In this document: piece after piece, positions 15,947 to 24,857 of the stretch
How the letters are laid out: each line of letters starts with the position of its first letter
Position numbering within the stretch: position 1 is the stretch's first letter
Origin: DATFVA01 sp963771705
Lineage (GTDB): Bacteria > Bacteroidota > Ignavibacteria > Ignavibacteriales > Ignavibacteriaceae
Assembly: GCA_963771705.1 (NCBI GenBank)
Contig: CAVYUP010000009.1
Coordinates: 1 to 64,000, forward strand
Direction of reading: 5' to 3'
DNA length: 64,000 nucleotides
Program-made: the position numbers and the translations under genes
Notes under the pieces: generated by a model
What the model was told of the DNA's origin: nothing
Database searches by the model: none
Seen by the model: only the letters and a program-made list of their open reading frames with translations

Positions 15947-18496
15947 ATGTTATTCAGTCCTATATTTCTGCCAATGCTCGGTACTACGAGTGCCGATGAA
16001 ATCAAATCAAATAAATTAAGTGGAACAGCGCACTTCTTTTCAGATATAATGAAAGTACACCTGGAAGATGAGAACAGTAAAATGAACGCGGCTGATGAAA
16101 TAATTAAAACAAGTACAGAAAATGAAGCGAGGGGATCAGAAGAAGTCATTACTTTTAACCTGGATAGTACTGCATCTCCTTCTCAAAAATTAAAAAAAGA
16201 CAGTAAAGAAATAACATCCCCCTCGGCGGGGGCCTCTTTGAACTCTATAGTTGAGCTTATTAATCAACTCAGCTACTCATGGCCTCAGCCCGCGGTAGAA
16301 AAGATTGATGCGGATCCAATAAAAAGCAAGAAAATACTGACTGGAAATGAAGTAAAAGAAGTTCTGCTCAAAACGGCGTATCTATCCGGTCTGATCGATT
16401 TTCAACAATTTTTGAGCGATAAGAATAATATATCGGGAGAAACGAACTTAAAAGCTATAAATGAACTGATTGCTTCACTTAATAAAAAAGGTAAAGCTAC
16501 AATTAAGATATTGAAAGATAACAGCGAGCTGAAAATTACACTAACTAAATGTAACGTAGCAAGTTCGCCGGACCTTACGGATTATGTGATATTCGATAAT
16601 AATTCAGAAATTAACCAGGAACCTACTTCTAATGAAAATCAATTTAATGGATCCGATGTAAATATATTTCAAAATAAAGATTTGGGAGCGAGACATCTGA
16701 CGTCACCTGACATAACACTGCAAGGTGATGCAGCTTCAGGAACAGGAATGGCAGAAGACTTAAAAACATATATAACTGGCCAGGAAGGGAAATTAGAATC
16801 CAGTATAGCTAAAAATATTAGTCCTAGAGCTGAAGATGCAGTCATAAAACCTGACGGGAAATCTGATCTATCTGGAAAAGAGTCTATTTTACCTGAAGAA
16901 ATTAATGTAAAGTCAGCAATAAAAACTTACCTAAGGATTAATCCGGAGAACTATTTTGAAGTCCGTCAGGTAATTATTCCTAAGACAGACAATACACGAA
17001 GTGAAAATGTGTATCAGTCAGAATCCCAGACTCAATCAAATAATAGAATATTTAAAGGGCACACAGCATTTCAAATTGATCAACGGCCAAGTTCTGATAC
17101 CACTGAAATATTCTTTTCTGCAGATAAAAAGAATTATCAATCCGGCCAGATGAAAGCTCCTGATTTCATAGATACAGATCCCGGTGAAAGATTCAAAAAG
17201 TCAACAGGATTTTTCCCGGATTATTTTGTCAGGAAAAGCGATGAAGATATCTCCAGAGAGATATCCACTAAGGACGAGAAAAGTTATCAGGGTGGTAACT
17301 TTCTTAGGCATTCCGCCGGTGTTATCAACTCTGCGGTTGAACCTGCGGATGAACAATCACCGAAGAAATATATCTCTGGATTTGCGGAATACACTAATAC
17401 CGAACAGCATATAAGCGCAGCTACCATTTCCGAAGGATCTGTTAACGAATCCACAGGTGAGAAAGAGGTTATCTCAGAGAAGAATTTATCTATACCGGCA
17501 GAAAAAAAAGAAAAGATTATTGAGAAACAGATTAGTGATATTCCCTTGGCCGATAAAATGGAGGGAAAGGACTCAGATCTATCTGGGACGGAACACGAAA
17601 GTGAAGAGGTCCAGAAACATTCTACATCTCCTGAAATAAAAGGCAATAATACTTTATCAAAGATAACAACTGTTAAAAATCAGATTAATACAGTCATTCA
17701 GGAAGAAATAAAATCTCCCGCTAAAGTAAATCCAATAATGAGGGGAAGCCAAATCCGAATGCCGGGAAATTTAATAGAGCCTTTAGTTGTAAGTCAGAAC
17801 CCAGGCGAAACCAATGGTGCAGTTCCTCAGAAGAAGAACAGCAAAAACGAAGAAGTGAATAAGGAAGAAAAGGGGAATCATACTATTCATGCAGGGCGTG
17901 ATATAGTCGGGAACGAGCCTGAGAATATATCGCGTTTTAGCGATGATAATAACCCTTCAGAAGATAAACAGGGGAGCAAAAGCCATAATTCTGAACTTAA
18001 TAATGCTATACCTGGCAAGATGCTTCAGAATAACCCGGTTAATTCTCAAGCACAGGTAAACAAAACCCTTACAGATCTAAGGGAAAGCATAAAAAACATT
18101 CATTATAAGAATATCATTAATGAGATTTCGAATCTTGCAGAGAAGAGGGAAAACAAGGAAGTACTATTAAAAATTACTCCGGATGATTTGGGGAAGGTTA
18201 AGATAAAGATGAATCTATCCGGAAATCAGGTCAATGTAAATGTAGAGGTAGAGAATGAGATTGTGAAAAACCTGGTGCATTCAAACTCTACTGTTTTAAG
18301 GCAGGCATTTATAAACAATGGTCTGCAGCTGAATTCTCTTAATATTTCACTTTCTCAATCAGAGCAAAAGCCCTCAAAAAGTCTTACTTCTAAACGAAAA
18401 TCTTCCTACGAAGCTGAGATAAAAGGAGTTCATCAGATAGAATCTTTATCTGCCCCCAGGAGGATGGGATACAACACTTATGAATTTTTAGTATAG
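15947..18496 (+). CDS. fliK: FliK flagellar hook-length control protein
   Basis: FliK measures hook length and switches export specificity. The protein has 849 residues, roughly twice the size of enterobacterial FliK. Most of it is a polar, low-complexity, probably extended region rich in Ser, Asn, Lys and Glu. The conserved C-terminal domain lies near 725-805, with LKITPDDLGKVKIKMNLSGN and later LRQAFINNGLQLNSLNISL. The ATG at 15947 is preceded by weak GGAAAATCCGG. The large size may suit a long hook ruler (inference). Confidence 0.92.
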   Translation: MLFSPIFLPMLGTTSADEIKSNKLSGTAHFFSDIMKVHLEDENSKMNAADEIIKTSTENEARGSEEVITFNLDSTASPSQKLKKDSKEITSPSAGASLNSIVELINQLSYSWPQPAVEKIDADPIKSKKILTGNEVKEVLLKTAYLSGLIDFQQFLSDKNNISGETNLKAINELIASLNKKGKATIKILKDNSELKITLTKCNVASSPDLTDYVIFDNNSEINQEPTSNENQFNGSDVNIFQNKDLGARHLTSPDITLQGDAASGTGMAEDLKTYITGQEGKLESSIAKNISPRAEDAVIKPDGKSDLSGKESILPEEINVKSAIKTYLRINPENYFEVRQVIIPKTDNTRSENVYQSESQTQSNNRIFKGHTAFQIDQRPSSDTTEIFFSADKKNYQSGQMKAPDFIDTDPGERFKKSTGFFPDYFVRKSDEDISREISTKDEKSYQGGNFLRHSAGVINSAVEPADEQSPKKYISGFAEYTNTEQHISAATISEGSVNESTGEKEVISEKNLSIPAEKKEKIIEKQISDIPLADKMEGKDSDLSGTEHESEEVQKHSTSPEIKGNNTLSKITTVKNQINTVIQEEIKSPAKVNPIMRGSQIRMPGNLIEPLVVSQNPGETNGAVPQKKNSKNEEVNKEEKGNHTIHAGRDIVGNEPENISRFSDDNNPSEDKQGSKSHNSELNNAIPGKMLQNNPVNSQAQVNKTLTDLRESIKNIHYKNIINEISNLAEKRENKEVLLKITPDDLGKVKIKMNLSGNQVNVNVEVENEIVKNLVHSNSTVLRQAFINNGLQLNSLNISLSQSEQKPSKSLTSKRKSSYEAEIKGVHQIESLSAPRRMGYNTYEFLV

Positions 18497-18505
18497 GAGA
18501 ATATA

Positions 18506-19195
18506 ATGGAAATAGGCGATGTGACACAGGGATATGGGAATACAAATACGGTACAGGGTAAGAATGTTCTTGGCAAGGATGATTTTATGAAGCTAATGAT
18601 AACACAGCTGAAATACCAGGATCCTATGAGTCCAATGGATGGGAGCCAGTTCGCATCTCAGCTTGCGCAGTTCAGCTCCCTTGAGCAGCTTTCAAACCTC
18701 AATCAAAATGTTCAGAGCAGCATTGAGTCTAATTTTTACTTAACACAATCAATAAATAACACACTTACCGCTACCCTGATAGGGAAGGGAGTAAAAATAT
18801 CGGGGAATACAATAAACTATTCGGATCAGGGATCCATTCAAATGGGATATAATCTTCCTTACAATGCAGTAACAGGTAATATTAAAATATATAATGAAGC
18901 GGGAGCGTTAGTTAAGACTTTTGATAATGTACCTCTTGGTTCCGGAGACCATAAACTTTCATGGGATTTTACCGATAATGATGGTAATACTGTTTCCGAA
19001 GGGAAATACAGCTTTACAGTTGAAGCGAAAGATCCTGATGGAAATGACATCGACGCACAGACCTATACATATGGAAGCATTGATGGAGTAAAATTTTCAG
19101 AGGCAGGGACAATGTTAATGGTCAACGGCACAGAATATAATTTGTCTGATATTCTTGAAATACTGAATGATTTATCAGGAGGGAGCGATGGCTGA
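18506..19195 (+). CDS. flgD: FlgD hook assembly cap protein
   Basis: FlgD caps the growing hook and is needed for FlgE polymerisation. The N-terminal signature is clear: LGKDDFMKLMITQLKYQDP then MDGSQFASQLAQFSSLEQL. The C-terminal part is a beta-rich FlgD Ig-like domain (VKTFDNVPLGSGDHKLSWDF, then DNDGNTVSEGKYSF). 229 residues. TAGGAGAA lies 6 bases before the ATG. The 3' end overlaps the start region of the next gene. Confidence 0.95.
   Translation: MEIGDVTQGYGNTNTVQGKNVLGKDDFMKLMITQLKYQDPMSPMDGSQFASQLAQFSSLEQLSNLNQNVQSSIESNFYLTQSINNTLTATLIGKGVKISGNTINYSDQGSIQMGYNLPYNAVTGNIKIYNEAGALVKTFDNVPLGSGDHKLSWDFTDNDGNTVSEGKYSFTVEAKDPDGNDIDAQTYTYGSIDGVKFSEAGTMLMVNGTEYNLSDILEILNDLSGGSDG
19177..19183 (+). 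promoter_or_regulatory. Shine-Dalgarno deciding the start of the TIGR02530-type gene
   Basis: AGGAGGG inside the end of flgD lies 4 bases before ATG 19188 and supports it over the in-frame ATG at 19167. Confidence 0.7.
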
Positions 19196-19562
19196 AATAA
19201 ACGGAATCAAAGTTCCATTTGTTCCTATAGAACCAGGGCCAGGGACAACCCCAAAGAAAGGTGCTCTCCGGGAAAATTTTGAATCTATATTTCAGCAGGA
19301 ACTTGATAGAATCAAATTTTCCAGTCATGCGCTGAAGAGGCTTGAATCAAGGAATATACAATTGTCTGAGCATGAAATAGATAAAATAAGTGACGCACTT
19401 GAAAAGGCAGAATCGAAAGGAGCAAAGGATTCCCTGGTTATGATGAATGATACGGCTTTTATTGTGAATATACCGAACAAAACCGTAGTTACTGCTCTTT
19501 CAGTGAATGATAATTCGGGGAGCATTTTTACCAATATTGACAGCGTTGTATTTACAAGTTAA
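19188..19562 (+). CDS. Flagellar operon protein of TIGR02530 type
   Basis: A 124-residue protein of the small family commonly found between flgD and flgE in non-enterobacterial flagellar operons. Recognisable parts are FSSHALKRLESRNIQLSEHE, the helix KISDALEKAESKGAKDSLVM, and the C-terminal strands AFIVNIPNKTVVTALS. Its function is unknown but the position points to hook assembly. The start at 19188 has a strong AGGAGGG; it overlaps flgD by 8 bases. A gap of 106 bases follows before flgE. Confidence 0.85.
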   Translation: MAEINGIKVPFVPIEPGPGTTPKKGALRENFESIFQQELDRIKFSSHALKRLESRNIQLSEHEIDKISDALEKAESKGAKDSLVMMNDTAFIVNIPNKTVVTALSVNDNSGSIFTNIDSVVFTS

Positions 19563-19582
19563 AAAAATAAATAAATCAAAAG

Positions 19583-19606
19583 AGCGGGACCTTTTAAGGA
19601 CGCTCC
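19583..19606. repeat. Small inverted repeat between the TIGR02530 gene and flgE
   Basis: GAGCG and CGCTC flank an inner CCT/AGG pair around TTTA, giving an imperfect hairpin. No T-run follows, so it is not a convincing terminator; it could be an RNA-stability or processing element before the highly expressed hook gene. Confidence 0.3.
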
Positions 19607-19656
19607 ATATTCAACCGACTGACTGACGTTGGATAAATAGTAGAAACATAAACCTT

Positions 19657-19662
19657 AGGAGG
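19657..19662 (+). promoter_or_regulatory. Perfect Shine-Dalgarno of flgE
   Basis: AGGAGG at optimal distance from ATG 19669, in line with the high output needed for the hook subunit. Confidence 0.75.
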
Positions 19663-19668
19663 TTATTA

Positions 19669-21330
19669 ATGGCACTTCTCAATTCTCTTTTTGCCGGAGT
19701 TTCCGGTCTTCGTAATCACCAATCCATGATGGACGTTATAGGAAATAACATTGCAAACGTCAATACTATAGGATTCAAAGGCTCAAGGGTAACATTCAGC
19801 GATACGTTTAATCAGTTTATCAAAGCCGGCACCAATCCTACCGAAGACACCGGAGGCACAAACACATTTCAGATTGGTCTTGGAATGAAAGTTAATTCTA
19901 TTGACAGAAACTGGAACCAGGGTACATTCGAGAGTACAGGTACTACCACCGATTTAGCGCTGCAGGGACCAGGATTGTTCGTACTGAAATCAAATGGAGA
20001 GAATTACTACTCACGGGCAGGAGCTTTTATATTTGATGCGGATGGAAAACTCGTTAGTCCGCAGAATGGGGCTATTGTTCAGGGAAAAGTAGCTAATGCT
20101 GACGGAATACTGCCTCCTGGAAATAACCTTGAAGATATAGTAATAGATAAAAATCTAAAACTTCCTGCTGTAGCCACATCACTAATAAAGTGGGGCGGCA
20201 ACCTGAAAAGTAATTCCGATTTAACCAGATCAGAAAATGTAGTTCAAAGAGGCAATATTAATTCATCGCTGCCGGGTCCTTTTGAAACTGAAACAACAAT
20301 TTATAATGAATACGGTGATCCTTATACGTTCAAAATTACCTACACAAAAACAGCCAATCCTGATGAGTACGACCTAAACTGGGATGTTCTGGATGATACT
20401 GGTACTTCGATCGGAACGGGAACAATTTCACCTATTCAGTTTATAGATGACGGAACCGGCAACATGGTAATGGATTCAGCATCAGCCGCCTTATTTGACG
20501 GCAGCAATAACAGAGTTAATATTCCGACGAGCAATATTGATTTCGTTTTCGATTCAACCGATATTACAGAAAATTCCGCCACGAATACTCTCAGTATATC
20601 AGCAGACGGGAACAGGGAACCTAATATTGTCAGCGGGTCGGTTACAGTTTATGATTCTCTCGGAACCTCTCACCAGGTTACGATGAAATACACTAAAATC
20701 GGTGATAATCAGTGGACATGGACAGCATCTGTCCCTGGCACCAGCACATTCAATGGTCAGCCAGTATCCACCACAGGAACACTGACTTTCAATCCAGATG
20801 GTACTCTTGATCCGTCCAATATATCTCCGAATAATCCACAGCTTACTTTTGTTCCCGCAGGGGGTGCCGATCCCCTTGTAGTCGATCTTGATTTCGGCAG
20901 CGGCTTCAGCGGAATGACCCAAACCTCATCGAGTTCTGTTGTATCAGCTTTAAGCCAGAATGGATCTGCATCCGCTGTGCTCTCAAATTTAAATATAGAC
21001 CAGTATGGAAATATCGTTGGAATATTCTCCAATGGTAATTCACGTCCTCTTGCCCAGGTAATGGTTGCAACATTTGCCAACCTTAATGGTTTGATAAGCG
21101 TTGGCGACAATCTATTCTCAGCATACGCCAACTCCGGCGATCCCAGGATAGGAAATCTGGGAGAAGAAAGCGGTACAACTGTTCAGTCAGGAGCCCTGGA
21201 ACAATCCAATGTAGACCTTTCAGAAGAATTTACCAAAATGATCGTTTCACAAAGAGGTTTTCAGGCTAATGCAAGGGTTATCACCACTGCGGATAATCTT
21301 CTCCAGGAAATAACAAACCTTATCAGATAA
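19669..21330 (+). CDS. flgE: FlgE flagellar hook protein
   Basis: FlgE polymerises into the hook. At 553 residues it is larger than enterobacterial FlgE (about 400). The N-terminal GNNIANVNTIGFKGSR and C-terminal SNVDLSEEFTKMIVSQRGFQ regions are the D0/D1 helices. The middle contains two related beta domains of the FlgE D2 type: about 206-268 (TTIYNEYGDPYTFKITYTKT) and about 322-385 (VTVYDSLGTSHQVTMKYTK). A related domain also occurs inside FlgL at 41781. An ideal Shine-Dalgarno precedes it, and a 20-bp perfect hairpin follows its stop. Confidence 0.95.
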   Translation: MALLNSLFAGVSGLRNHQSMMDVIGNNIANVNTIGFKGSRVTFSDTFNQFIKAGTNPTEDTGGTNTFQIGLGMKVNSIDRNWNQGTFESTGTTTDLALQGPGLFVLKSNGENYYSRAGAFIFDADGKLVSPQNGAIVQGKVANADGILPPGNNLEDIVIDKNLKLPAVATSLIKWGGNLKSNSDLTRSENVVQRGNINSSLPGPFETETTIYNEYGDPYTFKITYTKTANPDEYDLNWDVLDDTGTSIGTGTISPIQFIDDGTGNMVMDSASAALFDGSNNRVNIPTSNIDFVFDSTDITENSATNTLSISADGNREPNIVSGSVTVYDSLGTSHQVTMKYTKIGDNQWTWTASVPGTSTFNGQPVSTTGTLTFNPDGTLDPSNISPNNPQLTFVPAGGADPLVVDLDFGSGFSGMTQTSSSSVVSALSQNGSASAVLSNLNIDQYGNIVGIFSNGNSRPLAQVMVATFANLNGLISVGDNLFSAYANSGDPRIGNLGEESGTTVQSGALEQSNVDLSEEFTKMIVSQRGFQANARVITTADNLLQEITNLIR

Positions 21331-21342
21331 AAACCTTTCCAC

Positions 21343-21384
21343 CATAATACAAAGGAGTACCAAGTGGTACTCCTTTGTATTATG
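21343..21384 (+). terminator. 20-bp perfect inverted repeat after flgE, probable terminator or 3' stabiliser
   Basis: The arms 21343-21362 and 21365-21384 are perfectly complementary over 20 bases with only AG between them. It begins 12 bases after the flgE stop. No clean T-run follows, so it may not be a classical intrinsic terminator; it could stabilise the flgE mRNA end. It separates flgE from the fliL operon, which has its own candidate promoter. Confidence 0.6.
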
Positions 21385-21463
21385 ATTCAACCATTTGGAT
21401 AATAGTAACCAGAATCCCGGTTTCAAATTCTGAATTTTGTTTTTCTACTGTTTCAAAAACGTA

Positions 21464-21479
21464 TGGCATATCTCTTGAA
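21464..21479 (+). promoter_or_regulatory. Candidate sigma-54 promoter of the fliL operon
   Basis: TGGCAT (21464-21469), 5 bases, then TTGAA (21475-21479): the -24 GG and -12 positions have the exact sigma-54 spacing, with GA where GC is usual, as in the element before flgB. Transcription would begin near 21490, 19 bases before the fliL ATG. Confidence 0.42.
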
Positions 21480-21508
21480 TTAGTTGAAAAACTAATAATT
21501 CGAAAAAT

Positions 21509-22069
21509 ATGGCCGCCGAAAAAAATAATACAGAAGAAAAGAATGTTATACCGGAGACAGAGGCTGTTTCGCCCAAAAAAAAGTCTTCAATTAATTCAAA
21601 GATATTTACCCTCTGGTTACCGCTTTATATAGTCCAACTGATAGCTGTTTATTTCATAACAGCGCATCTCTTAATGAATAATGCAGAAAAAACTGTATCT
21701 GATCAAAACACCAAGGCAACCGTCCTGAATAAAAAATCAGAAAAGAATCCCAATTCTACTGACCTAGGGAAATACATTTTCTCAATTGATGATGTAATTA
21801 TTAACCCTGCCGGAACAGAAGGGAAGAGATTACTTTTAGCTTCAATAGGCTTTGACTTAAAGTCGGAGGAAGACCAGCAGCTTCTGAAAGGGCGTGAAAT
21901 TCTTGTAAAGGACGCCATAATATCGACCCTCTCAAGTAAAAGTATTGACCAGTTATCCAACAGTACCTACAGAGACACATTAAAAAGTGAAATTGGGAAA
22001 AATGTTAAGCATTTAATCCCGGAAATCAATTTAAACACTGTTTATTTAAGCAAATATATAATCCAGTAA
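21509..22069 (+). CDS. fliL: FliL basal-body/stator-associated protein
   Basis: FliL is a single-pass membrane protein that surrounds and supports the stators. A cytosolic Lys/Glu-rich segment (1-33) leads to one membrane helix (about 34-52, LPLYIVQLIAVYFITAHLL). The periplasmic domain contains YIFSIDDVIINPAGTEGKR and LLASIGFDL, typical FliL features, and ends in the NTVYLSKYIIQ tail. 186 residues. It starts a new transcription unit after a 178-base gap and lies one base before fliM. Confidence 0.9.
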   Translation: MAAEKNNTEEKNVIPETEAVSPKKKSSINSKIFTLWLPLYIVQLIAVYFITAHLLMNNAEKTVSDQNTKATVLNKKSEKNPNSTDLGKYIFSIDDVIINPAGTEGKRLLLASIGFDLKSEEDQQLLKGREILVKDAIISTLSSKSIDQLSNSTYRDTLKSEIGKNVKHLIPEINLNTVYLSKYIIQ

Positions 22070-22070
22070 T

Positions 22071-23057
22071 ATGGCTGAAGTACTTTCACAGCAGGAAATA
22101 GATCAACTTCTGAACAACGCAGGAGGTAGCTCTGAAAAGCAAGGGACCCCCGGCGGAGAAAGCGAGGTTATGCCCTTTGATTTCAGACTTCCTAACAGGA
22201 TTTCAAAAAATCAATTAAGGACATTAAGGAATATCCACGAAAATTTCTCAGAAAGCTTCTCATCTTTCCTCGTTTCGAAATTGCAGGCAATTGTGAATAT
22301 TAATGTCATTTCTGTTGATCAGATCTACTATTCGGAATACGTCCTATCCGTTTCCGACCCGGCCTGTCTGTATACTTTCGGTATTGAGGAATCGGAAATT
22401 AAAGGAATACTGGAATTGAATTCTGATTTCGCGCTAACGCTTGTTGACCGTCTTCTTGGAGGAAACGGGGCAACAGTGAAGCAGAATAAATTCATCACGC
22501 CCATTGAGCAGAAGGTCTTAAACGTGGTTGTAGAAAGAATAATGCTCGACTTAAAAAAAGGCTGGCAAATGGTCGGCAGCTATGAGTTTAAAGTATATAG
22601 ATTTGAATCAGACATCGATTTTGCCCAGATAACATCCCAGAATGAATCAGTACTTTTAATTTCATTTGAAATTTTGATTGGCGAGCAATCCTATATGATG
22701 AATATCTGTTTCGCGACCTATTCATTCGACACTATACTATCAAAATTAAATTATCAGAAATCCGCAGCCATTCGTCCCGCCAAATATAACGGAATAACTT
22801 CACAGGAGATAGTAAAAGCCAATTTGTTTAAGACACTACTGCAGGTTTCTGTGGAATTCGGTAACGGAAAAATCAGTGTAAAAGAGCTGATGGAACTTGA
22901 AAAAGGAGATGTAATAAAATTGAATACGAAGTTAAGCGACGAACAAATTGTCAAAATAGGAAACAAAACAATTTTCACCGGGAGAGCAGGAGTATTAAAC
23001 AAACATAAAGCAATAAAGATAACACAAAAATTTTTTAATGATGAAAATCAGAAATAA
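22071..23057 (+). CDS. fliM: FliM flagellar motor switch protein
   Basis: FliM receives CheY-P and transmits the switch signal to FliG. The N-terminal LSQQEIDQLLNNAGG is the CheY-binding peptide. The middle CheC-like domain includes FDFRLPNRISKNQLRTLRNI and FGIEESEIKGILELNSD; the C-terminal SpoA domain includes VSVEFGNGKISVKELMELEKGD. 328 residues. It starts one base after fliL. Confidence 0.96.
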   Translation: MAEVLSQQEIDQLLNNAGGSSEKQGTPGGESEVMPFDFRLPNRISKNQLRTLRNIHENFSESFSSFLVSKLQAIVNINVISVDQIYYSEYVLSVSDPACLYTFGIEESEIKGILELNSDFALTLVDRLLGGNGATVKQNKFITPIEQKVLNVVVERIMLDLKKGWQMVGSYEFKVYRFESDIDFAQITSQNESVLLISFEILIGEQSYMMNICFATYSFDTILSKLNYQKSAAIRPAKYNGITSQEIVKANLFKTLLQVSVEFGNGKISVKELMELEKGDVIKLNTKLSDEQIVKIGNKTIFTGRAGVLNKHKAIKITQKFFNDENQK

Positions 23058-23063
23058 ATAAAT

Positions 23064-23483
23064 ATGTCAGAAAACAGTAACGAAAATAGCGAAATTAAAC
23101 AGACCTCTGAACAGGAGGTCTTTTCAAATCCGGATAGTATGAAGGGGCAAGATGAGAAGACAGAAGCAAACATTGCTGACTTTGATTCTTTCGAGGAATC
23201 AGATCAGCGAGATACTGATTCAGCAGATAAACTGGAATTCTTAAAAGATCTGCAGATGAATGTTTTTATTGAGCTCGGGAGAACCCAAATGCTGATTAAA
23301 GATATCCTTGAACTTGAGAGAGGTTACGTAATTGAGCTTGATAAACTTGCCAGCGAACCTGTAGATGTTTTTGTTAATAATAAGAAGATAGCCGAAGGTG
23401 AGGTTGTTGTGATTGACAAGCACTTCGGTATCCGAATAACTAACCTGAATGAAGGCTCTCGCCGTTTGAAGGATTTATACTAA
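23064..23483 (+). CDS. fliN: FliN flagellar motor switch protein
   Basis: FliN forms the lower part of the C ring. An acidic variable N-terminus (1-60) is followed by the conserved SpoA domain (about 65-139): LGRTQMLIKDILELERGYVI then ELDKLASEPVDVFVNNK and GEVVVIDKHFGIRI. 139 residues, normal for FliN. Confidence 0.95.
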   Translation: MSENSNENSEIKQTSEQEVFSNPDSMKGQDEKTEANIADFDSFEESDQRDTDSADKLEFLKDLQMNVFIELGRTQMLIKDILELERGYVIELDKLASEPVDVFVNNKKIAEGEVVVIDKHFGIRITNLNEGSRRLKDLY

Positions 23484-23484
23484 T

Positions 23485-23826
23485 ATGACATTCTTTGAAT
23501 TGTTGAAAGCCTTTTTTCCCCTTGTTCTGATAGTAGGACTTCTATATGCTGTGCTCAGATATGTTAAAGGGAAGAGTTTCTCTTTGAACCGCAATTATAG
23601 TCCGGTAAAAATCAGGGTGATGAGCAGCCAGATGATCATGCCGAAAAAATATATTTCAATTGTACGGCTTAACGATAAATATCTTGTACTTGGAGTAAGT
23701 GAGAACTCTATAAGTCTATTGAAAGAAATTGATCATATATCTATCCAGGAAGAAGAGGAAAGACCTGATACAAATGATAAAAACAATTTTCTTAACCTGC
23801 TTAAGAAAAATATGGGCATTAGATGA
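23485..23826 (+). CDS. fliO: FliO flagellar export scaffold protein
   Basis: FliO helps assemble the FliP ring of the export gate. One N-terminal membrane helix (about 4-24) is followed by a cytosolic domain with VKIRVMSSQMIMPKKYISIV and RLNDKYLVLGVSENSISLL, the usual FliO pattern. 113 residues. The call rests on these features plus the fliN-fliO-fliP order. Confidence 0.88.
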   Translation: MTFFELLKAFFPLVLIVGLLYAVLRYVKGKSFSLNRNYSPVKIRVMSSQMIMPKKYISIVRLNDKYLVLGVSENSISLLKEIDHISIQEEEERPDTNDKNNFLNLLKKNMGIR

Positions 23827-24587
23827 AAAAACATTTGATACTTGCTTTTATAATTTTTATGATCCTTGCCTGTGATTTAACACCGGCCCAGCAATCGACT
23901 CCGCTTTCAATACCACTTCCCAAAATAGGTATTGATGTAGGCACCTCCGACAATCCCCAGGATGTGTCTGTAACACTTCAGATTTTGCTGCTTATGACCG
24001 TTCTTTCACTGGCTCCCTCTATACTTATAATGACCACTTCATATTTGAGAATCATAATAGTATTTCATTTTCTGAAGAGCGCTCTTGGTACTCAAACCAT
24101 GCCGCCAGGACAGCTGCTTGCCGGAATTGCTTTATTCATAACGTTTTTTGTGATGGCTCCAACCTGGAGTAAAGTTAATGACGAGGCCCTGAAACCTTTA
24201 ATGGACGGAAAAATAAAGCTGAATGAAGCATATGACAGGGGAGTTCAGCCTATTAGAGAATTTATGTTCAGAAATGTAAGAGAAGATGACCTCGCAATGT
24301 TCATTGATCTCGCTAATCTAAAAAGACCCGAAAACAGAAATGAACTGCCTACCTATATTGTGATTCCCGCATTCGCGCTCAATGAATTACGTGCGGGATT
24401 TATAATAGGTTTCTTTCTGTTCATTCCGTTTTTAATGATTGATATGATAATTTCAAGCATCCTTATGTCAATGGGTATGATGATGCTTCCACCGACATTA
24501 ATTTCACTTCCATTCAAAATATTATTGTTCATCCTAGTAAACGGATGGCATCTGATTGTAGGATCATTAGTAAGGAGTATTAGTTAA
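23823..24587 (+). CDS. fliP: FliP flagellar export gate protein
   Basis: FliP forms the export pore with FliQ and FliR. The protein has 254 residues with a signal sequence (about 1-22) and four membrane helices. Signatures include APSILIMTTSYLRIIIVFHF, the LGTQTMPPGQLLAGIALFIT segment, and FIIGFFLFIPFLMIDMIISS with SMGMMMLPP. The N-terminus contains ILAC, a lipobox-like string, but FliP signal sequences are usually cleaved by signal peptidase I. Confidence 0.96.
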   Translation: MKKHLILAFIIFMILACDLTPAQQSTPLSIPLPKIGIDVGTSDNPQDVSVTLQILLLMTVLSLAPSILIMTTSYLRIIIVFHFLKSALGTQTMPPGQLLAGIALFITFFVMAPTWSKVNDEALKPLMDGKIKLNEAYDRGVQPIREFMFRNVREDDLAMFIDLANLKRPENRNELPTYIVIPAFALNELRAGFIIGFFLFIPFLMIDMIISSILMSMGMMMLPPTLISLPFKILLFILVNGWHLIVGSLVRSIS

Positions 24588-24857
24588 ATGACCGAAGAAA
24601 TTGTTATTGAAATACTTAAAGAAGCTTTTTACGTTACATTTGTAATTATTTTACCTATCCTGGGGGTTTCACTTATTGTTGGTATCATTATATCAATCTT
24701 TCAGGCCGCAACGTCAATACAGGAAATGACTCTGACTTTTGTACCAAAGATTCTTGTTACCGCAATATCCATAATTTTTCTGCTTCCCTGGATGATGGAT
24801 AAGATCATTTCCTTCACTACAAGAATATTCGCGATGTTTCCAACGCTTGTTCGATGA
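24588..24857 (+). CDS. fliQ: FliQ flagellar export gate protein
   Basis: FliQ is an 89-residue two-helix component of the export gate. Helix one VTFVIILPILGVSLIVGIII and the conserved SIFQAATSIQEMTLTFVPKI are clear. The ATG directly follows the fliP stop, and its stop overlaps the fliR ATG. Confidence 0.96.
   Translation: MTEEIVIEILKEAFYVTFVIILPILGVSLIVGIIISIFQAATSIQEMTLTFVPKILVTAISIIFLLPWMMDKIISFTTRIFAMFPTLVR

Noticed and set aside
19629..19644. TTGG-N10-GA before flgE as a third sigma-54-like site
   Set aside because: Only the GG and GA bases agree; the rest of the -24 box is absent, and such a match is expected by chance.
21375..21632. Open frame across the flgE-fliL gap
   Set aside because: It runs through the hairpin and overlaps fliL in another frame; no coding features.
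23823..23873. Lipobox-like ILAC in FliP as a sign of lipidation
   Set aside because: FliP signal sequences are normally cleaved by signal peptidase I, and Leu at -2 of the Cys is not a good lipobox.
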